Positions 37,966 through 48,701 are shown, numbered from the stretch's first letter. The stretch: DNA of 64,000 nt from Allocoprobacillus halotolerans (GCF_024399475.1 NZ_CP101620.1:1717608-1781607), one strand, 5' to 3'. Numbers and translations are program-made. The notes: generated from the sequence alone by a model not told the origin.

Positions 37966-39000
37966 TCCTAATCCAATAAGCTTAACATAAATTAATAATT
38001 CATATACACAACTAGATTCTGCTGATAACTTATCACAGAAGATCATATTAACTCCATTTGTTTCTGAAATTGTGGGATTAGCCCCGATATCTTCAATATA
38101 TATTTGATTGTTTGATATTCGAAAATCAATTCGTGATATACCCTCAAAATTTAAAGACTTAGCTACCTCTATTGAAACGTCTATTAATTGTTCTTTTAGT
38201 TCTCCCTCATATTCTTTGAAAGAATATCCTTCTAACATAACAGTATCATAATCAAGATAGTTTTGTTGATTATGAAAAATAACTTCACTAATACCTGGAC
38301 AATAATATTCCTCGTTAAATTTTAATAAAGGTACTGCCACCTCTTGTCCATCTATAAATTTCTGAATTGAAAATATAGGATATTTATTCTGATACCTATG
38401 TATGTAGTCTTCAATTTCCTGTTTTGATTTTGCTGAGAAATCTATTACATGAACACCTATGCTTGCAGATTCATCATTGGGTTTGATAACCCACTTACCA
38501 TTGCTTAGCATTTTACATATCTCTTCAAAATCATTTTTTTCAACGTGATATTTTGTGATTGGAAAATACTTAGCAAGATTTTGTGATAAAATATTAAACA
38601 TTAATAGTTTGTTATCGCTAAATGTTGATGCCATGAAATCAGCACTAATATTAATTAAATTATAGTAGTCACACAATAAAGGAATGAGACATCTTCTTCC
38701 AATTCCATCAATATTTTGTGCCATTGAATAAACAAGAACATACTTATGTTTTTTCCTTATTGATTCAATTTTATTGATAAATGATTCTTCTCCATCTATT
38801 GTGTATACATATTCAAATACTTTTCTAAAAGATGACTCAATCATATTTTTTTCTGCTGGTAAAACACATTCAGATAAATGTTCTTTATCTCTGACTGTTT
38901 TATCACTATTATAAACAAATATCATCCCATATTCTTTATTAAGTTTACTTTGTTTTTTTATTAAATGATAAAGTTTGATAATTACATTGAAGTCCATCAT
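37933..39000 (-). CDS. ATP-grasp ligase (D-Ala-D-Ala ligase-like)
   Basis: About 355 residues from ATG 39000 (or 371 from 39048). Neither has a strong ribosome site. An N-terminal pre-ATP-grasp region contains NIDGIGRRCLIPLLCDYYNL. The ATP-grasp core shows KWVIKPNDESASIGVHVIDF and the metal-binding end RIDFRISNNQIYIEDIGANP and then TISETNG, similar to D-alanine-D-alanine ligases. It probably forms a peptide-like bond between amino acids or adds one to an amine. It overlaps the end of the convergent helical-protein gene by 33 bases and diverges from the polysaccharide promoter. It is not clearly a housekeeping Ddl, as no cell-wall genes adjoin. Confidence 0.75.
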   Translation of the reverse strand: MMDFNVIIKLYHLIKKQSKLNKEYGMIFVYNSDKTVRDKEHLSECVLPAEKNMIESSFRKVFEYVYTIDGEESFINKIESIRKKHKYVLVYSMAQNIDGIGRRCLIPLLCDYYNLINISADFMASTFSDNKLLMFNILSQNLAKYFPITKYHVEKNDFEEICKMLSNGKWVIKPNDESASIGVHVIDFSAKSKQEIEDYIHRYQNKYPIFSIQKFIDGQEVAVPLLKFNEEYYCPGISEVIFHNQQNYLDYDTVMLEGYSFKEYEGELKEQLIDVSIEVAKSLNFEGISRIDFRISNNQIYIEDIGANPTISETNGVNMIFCDKLSAESSCVYELLIYVKLIGLGLFIPSFNQSK

Positions 39001-39155
39001 ATTAATTACAGATAATCTGATATTATCTACTATTAAGAAAATAATCAAAGATATTATATGAAAAAATGCTATTGTATTTTGTTGATTGGAAAGAAAAAAT
39101 GGTATATTAGTAAAAAGAGGAAGAGAGATGGAGATTGAAAAGTGTGGAGATTTTG

Positions 39156-39184
39156 TTGAAATATGACATGATATTAGCTATAAT
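39156..39184 (+). promoter_or_regulatory. Polysaccharide operon promoter
   Basis: TTGAAA (39156-39161), a 17-bp spacer and TATAAT (39179-39184), about 60 bases before the first gene of the polysaccharide locus. Confidence 0.75.
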
Positions 39185-39224
39185 GACATTGATAGTTAAA
39201 ATTTATATTTTATTATGGTAAAAT

Positions 39225-41117
39225 ATGATTTGGGAGAGAGATATATATGTTACATGTTTTTTTAAAAATGATATTTATAGAAAACACAGAGAAAAATTAT
39301 TGCTTGTTTTAGATTTGCTCATTGTACTATTGTCTTATTTAATAGCATATTGGTCTAAAAATGATTTTCAATTAAGAACAGTACAATGGGATTTGACAGG
39401 AAATGAAGTGGCGATTGGATGTTGTATATTATTGATTGTCTATACACTTTGTTTTGCGTTTTTTAAAGTTTATAAAAGTTTATGGAAATATATTGGTGTC
39501 GATGAACTTCTTCGTTTAACAGCTTCTAATATATTAGCCATGATTATTGTGATGTTTTTATCACAATTATATTTTGGAATGTTTTCTTTAATTAGTTTGG
39601 AATTGATTGCTGGTGTTTATGCACTCATTATTATGTCTGGTGTTCGTGTATTATATCGTTTGTTAAGACGCTATAGTATTAATAGAGATGCTAAAGAAGT
39701 GAAAACAATTGTGATTGGTGCAGGGGATGCTGGTAACTTATTATTAAGAGAATTAAGACAAAATGATAGCTTAAATTATAAAATTGTTGGATTTATTGAT
39801 GATTTTAAGAAAGATTTAATGATTGGTGGGTATCCTATTTTAGGAACAACTGAAGATTTAAAAGTAATTAAAGAAAAATATGATGTAGAAAGTGCATTAA
39901 TTGCGATTTCACATGTTAATCAAAGAGATTTAAGAAGAATTTATGATGAATGTGTGAATAATGGCTTAGATACAAAAATCATGAATTTTCAGTTTAAGAA
40001 TGATACAAAGAATAACAGTGTTGTTGCAGATATAAAGATTGAAGATTTGTTAGGACGAGGAGAAATCCATTTAGAACAAAATGAGATTAGTTCTTATTTA
40101 ACAGATCAGGTTGTTGTTGTAACTGGTGCTGGAGGAAGTATTGGTTCTGAATTATGTAGACAGATTTCTAAATTTCAACCTAGAAAATTGATTATGATTG
40201 ATATTAATGAAAATAGTTTATATATGCTAGAACAAGAATTTAAAAGAGATATTGAACATGGAAAGATGAGTCAAAATATTGATTTAAAATCATTGATTGC
40301 ATCTATTAGAGATAAGAAAGCTATTGATGAAATATTTGATAGATATCATCCAGATGTTGTTTATCATGCGGCTGCACATAAACATGTGCCATTGATGGAA
40401 ACAAGACCAATGGAAGCTATCAAAAATAATGTCTTTGGAACAAATAATGTGATTCATTCATGTATTGAACATAAAGTGAAAAGATTTATTATGATTAGTA
40501 CAGATAAAGCAGTTAATCCTACTAATGTTATGGGAGCTACCAAACGTATGACAGAAATGATTTTACAATCACATGGTCATAATGGTGTGACAAAGATGGC
40601 TGCTGTAAGGTTTGGAAATGTATTGGGATCTAACGGTTCGGTTATTCCTATTTTTAAAGCACAGATTGCTGAAGGTGGACCTGTTACATTAACAAGTAAA
40701 GAAATTATTCGTTATTTTATGACAATTCCTGAAGCTGCACAGCTTGTTTTACAAGCAGGATATTATGCTGATCAGGGTGATATATTTGTATTGGATATGG
40801 GAGAACCAGTAAGAATCTTAGATTTAGCAGAAAAAATGATTAGATTGGCTGGATTAAAACCATATGAGGATATAGAAATTAAAGAAATTGGTTTAAGACC
40901 AGGAGAAAAAATGTTTGAGGAGTTACGTTTAGACGGTGAAGATACAACACGTACAAAGAATGATTTGATTTATAAAAATGCACCAATGAATATTACAGTG
41001 GAAGATATTGATGCAAGATTAAGTCAATTACATAATGTACTTTATAAAGAAGATGTGACTCCATCAGAAATAAAAGAAACGATTTTAAATCTTATTATTT
41101 CTGATAAGAATTCATAA
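39225..41117 (+). CDS. Membrane NDP-sugar 4,6-dehydratase (CapD/PglF/FlaA1-like)
   Basis: About 625 residues. Four N-terminal membrane helices (about residues 25-140) precede a first Rossmann fold (VIGAGDAGNLLLREL) and a short-chain dehydrogenase domain (VVTGAGGSIGSELCRQI). The catalytic region STDKAVNPTNVMGATKR carries the Met-Lys pair typical of PglF-type 5-inverting or retaining 4,6-dehydratases. Its product would be UDP-4-keto-6-deoxy-HexNAc. ATG 39225 lacks a ribosome site. GGGAGAGAG before ATG 39247 plus one more A in the run near 39272 would give MLHVFLKNDIYRKHREKLL, a better N-terminus. It is the first gene of the locus. Confidence 0.9.
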   Translation: MIWERDIYVTCFFKNDIYRKHREKLLLVLDLLIVLLSYLIAYWSKNDFQLRTVQWDLTGNEVAIGCCILLIVYTLCFAFFKVYKSLWKYIGVDELLRLTASNILAMIIVMFLSQLYFGMFSLISLELIAGVYALIIMSGVRVLYRLLRRYSINRDAKEVKTIVIGAGDAGNLLLRELRQNDSLNYKIVGFIDDFKKDLMIGGYPILGTTEDLKVIKEKYDVESALIAISHVNQRDLRRIYDECVNNGLDTKIMNFQFKNDTKNNSVVADIKIEDLLGRGEIHLEQNEISSYLTDQVVVVTGAGGSIGSELCRQISKFQPRKLIMIDINENSLYMLEQEFKRDIEHGKMSQNIDLKSLIASIRDKKAIDEIFDRYHPDVVYHAAAHKHVPLMETRPMEAIKNNVFGTNNVIHSCIEHKVKRFIMISTDKAVNPTNVMGATKRMTEMILQSHGHNGVTKMAAVRFGNVLGSNGSVIPIFKAQIAEGGPVTLTSKEIIRYFMTIPEAAQLVLQAGYYADQGDIFVLDMGEPVRILDLAEKMIRLAGLKPYEDIEIKEIGLRPGEKMFEELRLDGEDTTRTKNDLIYKNAPMNITVEDIDARLSQLHNVLYKEDVTPSEIKETILNLIISDKNS

Positions 41118-41141
41118 GACTGACATTACATTTTTAGGCAC

Positions 41142-41170
41142 TTGCAATCTTAATGAATTTGTAGTATTAT
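41142..41170 (+). promoter_or_regulatory. Internal promoter before loaP
   Basis: TTGCAA (41142-41147), a 17-bp spacer and TATTAT (41165-41170), with a 5' leader of about 165 bases before the loaP ATG. This suggests the rest of the locus is transcribed from here under antitermination control. Confidence 0.6.
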
Positions 41171-41188
41171 GTCTTTGGTTTTATTAAA

Positions 41189-41207
41189 GGATAATAGAGA
41201 GTTATCC
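41189..41207 (+). promoter_or_regulatory. Leader hairpin upstream of loaP
   Basis: GGATAA-TAGAGAG-TTATCC forms a small hairpin early in the leader. A second imperfect stem, GGCAGGC-GAA-GCCTACC, lies near 41307-41323. LoaP-type antiterminators act on leader RNA hairpins, so these are candidates for its target. Confidence 0.4.
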
Positions 41208-41343
41208 GTGAAAAGGAATGCTGTAAAGGGAAATCGTTGCCGTGTCACGTTTGTCTTGAGGTATGGTCATAGATGTGATGGCTGGATGTCATTTGATGAT
41301 GTCTGGCAGGCGAAGCCTACCCTTTTTCAAGGAGGTCAGGAAC

Positions 41344-41856
41344 ATGGAATGGTATGTCATGCAGGTCAGGAGCGGACAGGAAAGGAAGATTGCCGATAGA
41401 TGCAGGTTTCTCATCCCATCGGAAATCCTTCATGAGTGCTTCATTCCCGAGTTTGTCGCAAGGAAGAAGTTTCGAGGCGTCTGGAAGGATGTCAGATGCG
41501 TGCTCTTTACGGGATATGTCTTCATGATCACCGAACGCATAGAGGAGCTCTATGTGGAGCTCAAGAAGATACCAGACCTGACGAAGATCATCGGGAAGAA
41601 GAAGGATGTCATCTATCCGCTCAAGGATGGAGAGGTGGAATTCCTGAAGAGGTTTACAGGAGACGACCATCTTGTGGACATGTCGACAGGCTTCATAGAG
41701 GGAGAGAATATTCACATCAGCGAGGGACCATTACAGGGGCATGAAGGAATGATAACGAAGATAGACAGGCACAAGCGCATGGCGTACATCAGCCTGCATA
41801 TCTTTGGCAGTGATACAACAGCAAAGGTAGGATTAGAGATCATAAGCAAGAATTAG
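41344..41856 (+). CDS. loaP: NusG-like antiterminator (LoaP family)
   Basis: A 170-residue specialised NusG paralogue. The N-terminal NGN domain has MEWYVMQVRSGQERKIADRC and VLFTGYVFMITERIEELYVE. The C-terminal KOW domain has ISEGPLQGHEGMITKIDRHK. CAAGGAGG lies 8 bases before ATG 41344, fixing the start. Related LoaP proteins let RNA polymerase read through long polysaccharide or antibiotic operons, which fits its place ahead of about 20 co-directional genes. Codon use (many AGG/AGA, more G+C) differs from the flanking genes, suggesting it travels with polysaccharide cassettes. The frame is intact. Confidence 0.9.
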   Translation: MEWYVMQVRSGQERKIADRCRFLIPSEILHECFIPEFVARKKFRGVWKDVRCVLFTGYVFMITERIEELYVELKKIPDLTKIIGKKKDVIYPLKDGEVEFLKRFTGDDHLVDMSTGFIEGENIHISEGPLQGHEGMITKIDRHKRMAYISLHIFGSDTTAKVGLEIISKN

Positions 41857-41890
41857 GCAATTCTTGTTTTTTTATTGGGAGGAAAGAGAT

Positions 41891-43116
41891 TTGGAAAAGT
41901 TCAAGAATAAAGTATGGCTATCCAGTCCAACCATGCATGGCGATGAGCTGAAGTATATCACTGAAGCCTATGAAACAAATTGGATGTCTACTGTTGGTGA
42001 AAATATTAATGAAATTGAAAAACAGATCAGTCAAAAGGTAGGTTGCAAATATGCTGTTGCATTGTCATCTGGAACTGCAACTTTGCATCTTGCTGTGAAA
42101 CTCGCTGGCATCAAGCCAGGCGATCATGTCTTCTGTTCAGATATGACATTTGGAGCAACTGTCAATCCCGTTGTCTATGAAGGAGGAATACCTGTTTTCA
42201 TTGATACGGAATATGATACATGGAATATGGATCCTGCTGCATTGGAGAAGGCATTTGAAATGTATCCTGATGTCAAGGTCGTTGTCCTTGTCCATCTTTA
42301 CGGAACGCCAGCCAAGATTGATGAAATCAAAGCAATATGTCAAAAACATAATGCCATCATCATTGAAGATGCAGCTGAATCCTTAGGAGCAACCTATAAG
42401 GGTGCTCAGACGGGTACATTTGGACAATACAATGCCATTTCATTCAATGGAAATAAAATAATTACTGGATCAAGTGGTGGTATGTTTTTGACAGATGATC
42501 TTGAGGCAGCAAACAAGGTCAGAAAATGGTCAACACAGTCAAGAGAGAATGCTCCATGGTATCAGCATGAGGAAGTTGGCTACAATTACAGAATGTCAAA
42601 TGTCATTGCAGGTGTTGTCAGAGGCCAGATTCCCTATCTTGAAGAGCATATCGCCAAGAAAAAGCCATCTATGAAAGATACAAAGAAGGATTCAAGGGAT
42701 TGCCAGTCATGATGAATCCTTATGATGAAGAAAACAGTGAACCTAACTTCTGGCTTTCATGCATGATCATTGATAAGGATGCAATGTGTAAACAGGTACG
42801 TGGAGAAAATGAACCGTTATATATCAGTGAACCTGGCAAATCATGTCCAACAGAAATATTGGAAACGTTAGCACAGTATAACGCAGAAGGACGACCAATA
42901 TGGAAACCGATGCATATGCAGCCAATCTATAGAATGAACCCATTCATTACCAGAGAAGGCAATGGACGTGCTAGAACAAATGCGTATATAGAGGGAACAG
43001 CAACTGATATAGGAATGGATATATTCAACAGAGGATTATGCTTGCCAAGTGACAACAAGATGACAGAAGAACAGCAGGATCAGATCATTGAAATCATCAA
43101 GGGGTGTTTTCATTAA
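41891..43116 (+). CDS. DegT/DnrJ/EryC1 sugar aminotransferase, one-base deletion
   Basis: About 408 residues, starting at TTG 41891 after GGGAGG. PLP-enzyme blocks are ALSSGTATLHLAVKLAGIKP, IIEDAAESLGATYKG and ISFNGNKIITGSSGGMFLTD, with the PLP Lys in GNK. The frame breaks near 42663. One more G gives AKKKAIYERYKEGFKGLPVM and joins the C-terminal part. Placed after a PglF-like dehydratase and before a PglC-like transferase, it probably aminates C4 of UDP-4-keto-6-deoxy-HexNAc (PglE/WcfR type). No acetyltransferase of the PglD type is visible, so the amine may stay free. Confidence 0.9.
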
Positions 43117-43784
43117 TGTATAAACGATTCTTTAAGAGGTTTCTTGATTTCATTCTGTCATTAGTAGCCATTATCATATTGAGTCCAGTTTATATCATCG
43201 TAGCCTTGCTCGTAAGAACAAAACTGGGAAGTCCAGTCATCTTTAAACAGGAAAGGCCTGGGAAGGATGAAAAGATATTCAAAATGTATAAGTTTAGAAC
43301 AATGACTGATGAAAGAGACAAAGAAGGTAATCTGCTTCCCGACGATGTAAGACTGACATCATTTGGAAAGAAACTTAGATCAACATCATTGGATGAACTT
43401 CCTGAACTGTTCAATATCCTTAAAGGTGATATGAGCATCGTTGGGCCTAGGCCCCAATTGGTAAAAGATATGATTTTTATGACAGAAGAACAACGAAAAC
43501 GTCATACAGTCAGACAAGGACTTACTGGATGGGCACAAGTCAATGGAAGAAATGCAATCAGCTGGGAAGATAAAATCAATTATGATTTGCAATATATACA
43601 AGATATTACTTTTATAAATGATTTAAAAATAATCTTTCAGACATTGGTAAAAGTATTCAAAAAGGAAGATATATCAACTGAAGGTATGGAAACAGCTGAG
43701 GACTTAGGCGATTATTTATTAAGAACTCATCAGATTAGTCAACAAGAATATGATAAAGTAATAAGGACGACGCAAACTCTATGA
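43116..43784 (+). CDS. Initiating phosphosugar transferase (PglC/WcfS-like)
   Basis: A 222-residue bacterial sugar transferase. One N-terminal membrane segment (FLDFILSLVAIIILSPVYII) precedes the conserved catalytic part FKQERPGKDEKIFKMYKFRT, then DELPELFNILKGDMSIVGPR. It loads a phosphosugar onto undecaprenyl phosphate at the inner face of the membrane, starting the repeat unit. AAGGGGTG precedes ATG 43116. Its size is that of PglC-type monotopic enzymes. It overlaps the next glycosyltransferase by 4 bases. The substrate is inferred to be the 4-amino-HexNAc made by the two enzymes upstream. Confidence 0.92.
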   Translation: MYKRFFKRFLDFILSLVAIIILSPVYIIVALLVRTKLGSPVIFKQERPGKDEKIFKMYKFRTMTDERDKEGNLLPDDVRLTSFGKKLRSTSLDELPELFNILKGDMSIVGPRPQLVKDMIFMTEEQRKRHTVRQGLTGWAQVNGRNAISWEDKINYDLQYIQDITFINDLKIIFQTLVKVFKKEDISTEGMETAEDLGDYLLRTHQISQQEYDKVIRTTQTL

Positions 43785-44530
43785 AAGAATTAGTAAGCAT
43801 TATAACACCTTCATATAATACAGCCAATTTTATATCCCAGACTATAGAAAGTGTATTGAATCAAACCTATACTAATTGGGAAATGATTATTATAGATGAT
43901 TGTTCAACAGACAATACTAAAGAAGTAGTAGCAAAATATAAAGATTCAAGAATCACGTATATTGAAAATGAAAAGAATTTAGGAGCAGCTATTTCGAGAA
44001 ATAGAGCATTAAAAATCGCTAAGGGAGAATGGATCGCATTTTTAGATAGTGATGACTTATGGGATAAAAGCAAATTAGAAAAACAGTTGAAATTCATGAG
44101 AACTCATAACTGTTTTTTTCGTATACTAATTATCGTGAAATCAATGAAGATAATGATGTCATTAATCAATGTATATCTGGACCAAATTATATAAATAAAA
44201 GAAAAATGTATCAATATTGTTGGCCAGGGTGTTTAACAGTAATGTATAACGCTAAAAAGATAGGTATTATCCAAATAGGAAATCTAAAAAAATAACGATT
44301 ATGCCATATGGTTAAAGGCTATAAGAAAAGCCGATTGTTTACTTTTAAATGAAACTTTGGCAAGTTATCGAAAAAGAAATGGATCTATATCTAATCAATC
44401 TTTTTATAAACTAATCAAACACCACTATTATCTTTTCAAATTAGGTGAGCATAAAAATATTTTTATTTCTTTATTGTATACATTACAGAATCTATGTTAT
44501 GGATTTATAAAGAAAATAAAATATAAATGA
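43781..44530 (+). CDS. Glycosyltransferase family 2, two indels
   Basis: About 250 residues. The N-terminal GT-A fold [20 protein letters not shown] is followed by [10 protein letters not shown] and the metal-binding AFLDSDDLW. One T is missing from the run near 44113 ([17 protein letters not shown]). The A run near 44286 has the wrong length ([20 protein letters not shown]). The frame then runs to TGA 44528-44530. It overlaps the transferase upstream. It would add the second sugar of the repeat unit on the cytosolic face. The sugar is not predictable. Confidence 0.85.
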
Positions 44531-44543
44531 GGAGGCATATTTG

Positions 44544-45710
44544 ATGAAAATAGCAGTTGCAGGAACAGGATATGTAGGATTGAGCATCGCTACATTGCTG
44601 GCACAACATCATGAAGTTGTTGCTTTGGATATTATTGAAGAAAAAGTTGATATGATTAATAATCATATCTCTCCTATTCAGGATAAGGAAATTGAAGAAT
44701 TTTTAAAAAACAGAAATTTGAATCTAAAAGCAACTCTTGATAAGGAAGTTGCTTTTAAAAATGCTGATTTTGTGGTTATCAGTACTCCTACCAACTATGA
44801 TGAAAAGAAAAACTATTTCGATACTTCAAGTGTTGAAGAAACAATTGAATCAGTTATGGAGATTAATCCTGATGCAGTCATGGTTATCAAATCAACAATA
44901 CCTGTTGGTTTTACCAGATCTATGAAAGAAAAGTATAACATCGACAATCTTATCTTTTCACCTGAGTTCTTAAGAGAAGGAAAGGCATTATATGATAATC
45001 TTTATCCTTCAAGAATTGTTGTTGGAGAAAAGAGTGAAAGAGCTGAAGTTTTTGCTGATCTACTTAAAGAAGGAGCCATCAAGGAAGATATTCCGACATT
45101 GTTTACAGACAGCACAGAAGCAGAAGCCATCAAGCTATTTGCCAATACCTATCTAGCTTTAAGAGTATCGTATTTCAATGAACTCGATACATATGCAGAA
45201 ATGAAGGGACTGAATACAAAGGAAATCATAGAAGGAGTCTGCCTTGATCCAAGAATTGGCAATCATTATAACAATCCATCATTTGGATATGGCGGATACT
45301 GTTTGCCAAAGGACACAAAACAGTTGAAAGCTAACTATAAAGATGTTCCAGAAAATCTAATCAGTGCAATCGTACAGTCTAATACAACAAGAAAGGATCA
45401 TATTGCACAGATGATTATAGACAGAAATCCAAAAATTGTAGGTATCTATAGATTGACAATGAAGAGCGGATCAGACAATTTCAGAGCAAGTGCAATACAA
45501 GGAATCATGAAGAGAATCAAGGCTAAGGGAATAGAAGTCGTTGTATATGAACCAGCGTTGAAAGAAGATAATTTCTTTAATAGCAAAGTTATTAATGATT
45601 TAGAAGAATTCAAACGAATCAGTGATGTCATTGTAGTAAACAGAGTAAATGAAGAATTAAATGAAGTTAAGGAAAAGGTATATACAAGAGATTTATATGA
45701 AAGGGATTAA
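44544..45710 (+). CDS. ugd: UDP-glucose 6-dehydrogenase
   Basis: A 388-residue NAD-dependent enzyme making UDP-glucuronate from UDP-glucose. The Rossmann motif [20 protein letters not shown], the substrate block [19 protein letters not shown] and the catalytic Cys in [14 protein letters not shown] are intact. GAGGAGGC precedes ATG 44544. The preceding TTG 44541 is ignored. This indicates an acidic sugar in the polysaccharide. The next gene overlaps its end by 14 bases. The frame is intact. Confidence 0.95.
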   Translation: MKIAVAGTGYVGLSIATLLAQHHEVVALDIIEEKVDMINNHISPIQDKEIEEFLKNRNLNLKATLDKEVAFKNADFVVISTPTNYDEKKNYFDTSSVEETIESVMEINPDAVMVIKSTIPVGFTRSMKEKYNIDNLIFSPEFLREGKALYDNLYPSRIVVGEKSERAEVFADLLKEGAIKEDIPTLFTDSTEAEAIKLFANTYLALRVSYFNELDTYAEMKGLNTKEIIEGVCLDPRIGNHYNNPSFGYGGYCLPKDTKQLKANYKDVPENLISAIVQSNTTRKDHIAQMIIDRNPKIVGIYRLTMKSGSDNFRASAIQGIMKRIKAKGIEVVVYEPALKEDNFFNSKVINDLEEFKRISDVIVVNRVNEELNEVKEKVYTRDLYERD

Positions 45711-46498
45711 TCAGAAAAGAAATAGTGTAGAAGTTCTTATAACAACAGTTAACTGTAATGATTATATTCGATTATTAAACAAAATGAATATTCAAACGGA
45801 TGCAATGATAGGTAATCAAACTTCTTATAACAAAATAGACAAATTTAATTACAATTCTTTAAATATAGCAACTTATGCCTTTAATGAACGCGTGTTGGAT
45901 TAAATAGAAATAATTTGCTTATGAGAAGTAAAGCAGATTATTGCTTATTTGGAGATGATGATCTTATCTATGTAGATGGATATGAAAGCATTGTGCAAGA
46001 CTATTTTGATAAATATCCTGATGCAGATGTTATTATTTTCAATCTCGATGAAAAAAGAAAACGAGATTTGTTACTAAAAAAGATTTTAAAGTTAACTATT
46101 TTAATTTTATGCGTTTTGGTGCTGCAAGAATAGCAGTACGAAGAAAAAGCATTTTGTTGAATGGTATCAGTTTTAATACTTGTTTTGGAGGAGGGACTGA
46201 CCATAGTCATGGTGAAGATACATTATTTTTATCAAGCTGTCTAAAACAAAAATTAAAGATATATGCAGTATCAAAAACAATTGCCTATCTTCCTGATAAT
46301 CGAGAATCAACATGGTTTGAAGGATACACAGATAAATACTTTAATGATAAAGGTGTTTTATATTTTATTATGTCTAAAAGATTTTATAAGTTATTGTGTT
46401 TACAAGACGCTATTAGACATTGTAAACGTTATGGAAAAAAACCTAAATATATTTTAAAAATGATGTTTAAGGGAGTAAAAGATGAATCTAAAATATAG
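45697..46498 (+). CDS. Glycosyltransferase (GT-A type), two indels
   Basis: About 267 residues when whole. It begins [20 protein letters not shown], overlapping ugd. One G is missing near 45893 ([20 protein letters not shown]) and one A near 46062 ([19 protein letters not shown]). [15 protein letters not shown] carries a DxD-like metal site. [18 protein letters not shown] is a typical acceptor-side block of capsule GT2-like enzymes. It ends at 46498, overlapping the next gene by 17 bases. The donor sugar is unknown. Confidence 0.8.
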
Positions 46499-47439
46499 CA
46501 TAATTGTTCCTGTATATAATACAGAGCAATATATAAAGAAATGTATTGATAGTTTAGTAAACCAAACATATAAAAATATAGAAATTATTATTATAGATGA
46601 CGGTTCTACTGATAGATCAAAATTAATCTACTCAAGTTATTCTGATACAAGAATCAAATTATTTTATAAAGAAAATTCAGGATTATCTGATACAAGAAAT
46701 TTTGGATTATCAAAGGCTTCTGGCAATTATATTTTGTTTTTAGACTCAGATGATTATTATGATATTGATGCTATAGATCGCTTAAATTACGTTATTAGTA
46801 ATAATAACGAACTTCCTGAAATAATTAGTATTTCATTAAAAAAAGTATTACCTAATGAAGAAATATTTGATACTTTGACCCATACCAATCAATCACATAT
46901 AAATATAAAAGGTATAGACTTTTTAAAAAATGAAATGTTAAATGGAACAATGCACATGGCAGCTGTTATGAAAGTATATAGTCGTACTTTTTTAATTGAA
47001 AAAAATATTCTTTAAATCTAGGATTTTGCACGAAGATGAAGAATTTACTCCACGAGCTTTATTAGTTGCTGAAAAAATTTTACCTACATCTTTGGATTTT
47101 TACAATTATGTTATACATGAAAATTCTATTACTACCAGTAAAGCTTCTTTAAAAAATTTTACTGATTTATTTAATACTTTATCTGAATTAGAAATATTAT
47201 ATAAAAAAATCGATGACAATGAAACAAAAAAAATTTTTATGAATAATTTATTGGAAAAATATTTATATATGTATGCGAAAGCTAATATTTATAAAAAAGA
47301 ATATATTACATTTCAGCATAAGGAGTTTGTTCATAAAAAAGCAAACAATTTAAAAAACAAAATGAAAGTATTGCTTTTTTCTATCAGTGATAGCTTATAT
47401 TGCTATATTTATAGAAAAAAGGAAAACAAAAGGAGTTGA
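46482..47439 (+). CDS. Glycosyltransferase family 2, one indel
   Basis: About 318 residues. IIVPVYNTEQYIKKCIDSLV, IIIDDGSTDRSK and LFLDSDDYYD form the GT2 core. The frame changes in the A/T-rich stretch near 46998-47012 and continues FKSRILHEDEEFTPRALLVA, where HEDEEF is a conserved GT2 motif. The C-terminal part is helical. It sits between another transferase and the polymerase. The donor is unknown. Confidence 0.86.
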
Positions 47440-47443
47440 TAAA

Positions 47444-48701
47444 ATGCTAATGGAATTTAATTATAAGAAAATTTTATTTTTTCTCTTGTGCTGTTTAAAT
47501 TTCTATAGTGTTATTTTTGAAGATATCAAATTTTTAGGTTATATATTTTATTATATTATACCTGTTATTTTTTGTGCATTTAACTATAAAATACTTTTAA
47601 CTATTTTAAAACAAATTATCCAAACTCCTTTCATACATTTTTTTATCACATGTATTCTAATAGGTATTTTAAGCATAATTATTCCAATTGCATATGGCAC
47701 ATTTGATTTTTCATACTTTACAATAAGAGTAATGCAAATTACAAAAGAGTTAGTAAAAATGATTTTTTTGCTAGTGTTTTTTATAAAATATATCTCACCT
47801 AATTATGATTACAAACTCTTTATGAAATATTATGTTATCTCTACATGCACTTATGTTATGTTTACAATATTGACAATTGCTTTTCCAACATTAAGAGAAT
47901 TGATTATCGATCATTTAGAGGTTTCAGCAAATACTATAAGATTATTCCATCAAGAAAATTATTTTACACGTTTTGGATGGTGTGGATTTTCAGGTTTTAC
48001 CTTTACACTAAAAGCCTCATTATCAGTTATTTTTTCTTTATATTTTATTGTTATTAATCCCAATAAACATCTCGTTGAAAATTTGATTATGTTACTAGTT
48101 TCTTTTTGGGAAATCTCTTTTATGGAAGAATTGGCCTGATTGTTTCTGGAATAATGATTTTGATTACACTATTTTGCTTATATAAAAATAACAAAATGCT
48201 TGTAAAAAAATAATTCTTATTTTTACATATTCGTTTTTTGTTTTAATACTTTTTTCGTTTTATAATGAGAGATTACAAATGTGGTTTAATTGGACATTCC
48301 AAAATTTCATTAATTTCTTTACCACTGGTTCTTTTTCAACAACTTCAACAGAAGCTTTAGAAAATATGTATGTTCTTCCTTCATTAAAAACCTTTTTTAT
48401 TGGAGATGGATACTATTCAACAAGTTCAGGTTACTATATGAATATTGACATTGGTTTATTGCGTCCAATATATTTTGCAGGGATTTTCTTTCAGTTACTG
48501 AGATACTATACATTATATATTCCCTTAAAACTTATACATATTTCTAAAATCAAATACGCACGATATTTCAGTTTTTGTTTATTAATATTATTTATTATAT
48601 TTGAATTGAAGGGAGAAAGTATTTTTCCTGTAATAAACCTAATTCTCATAATTTCAATTATTATAACATTAAATAAAAATAAGGTGAAAATAAATGATTA
48701 G
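47444..48701 (+). CDS. wzy: Oligosaccharide repeat-unit polymerase (Wzy-like), two indels
   Basis: About 419 residues of polytopic membrane protein with around ten hydrophobic segments and a large extracytoplasmic loop (WNWTFQNF to SGYYMNIDIGLLRPI region). One T is missing near 48105 (LLVSFLGNLFYGRIGLIVSG) and one A near 48210 (MLVKKIILIFTYSFFVLIL). The GRIGL block and the loop DGYYSTSSGYYMNID are typical of O-antigen/EPS polymerases. Sequence conservation of Wzy is low, so the call rests on topology and on neighbouring transferases and flippase. AAGGAG precedes ATG 47444. Confidence 0.78.

Noticed and set aside
41169-41399. 76-residue frame over the loaP leader
   Set aside because: It overlaps the loaP start in another frame, has no ribosome site and lies in the structured leader. 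It is not treated as a gene.
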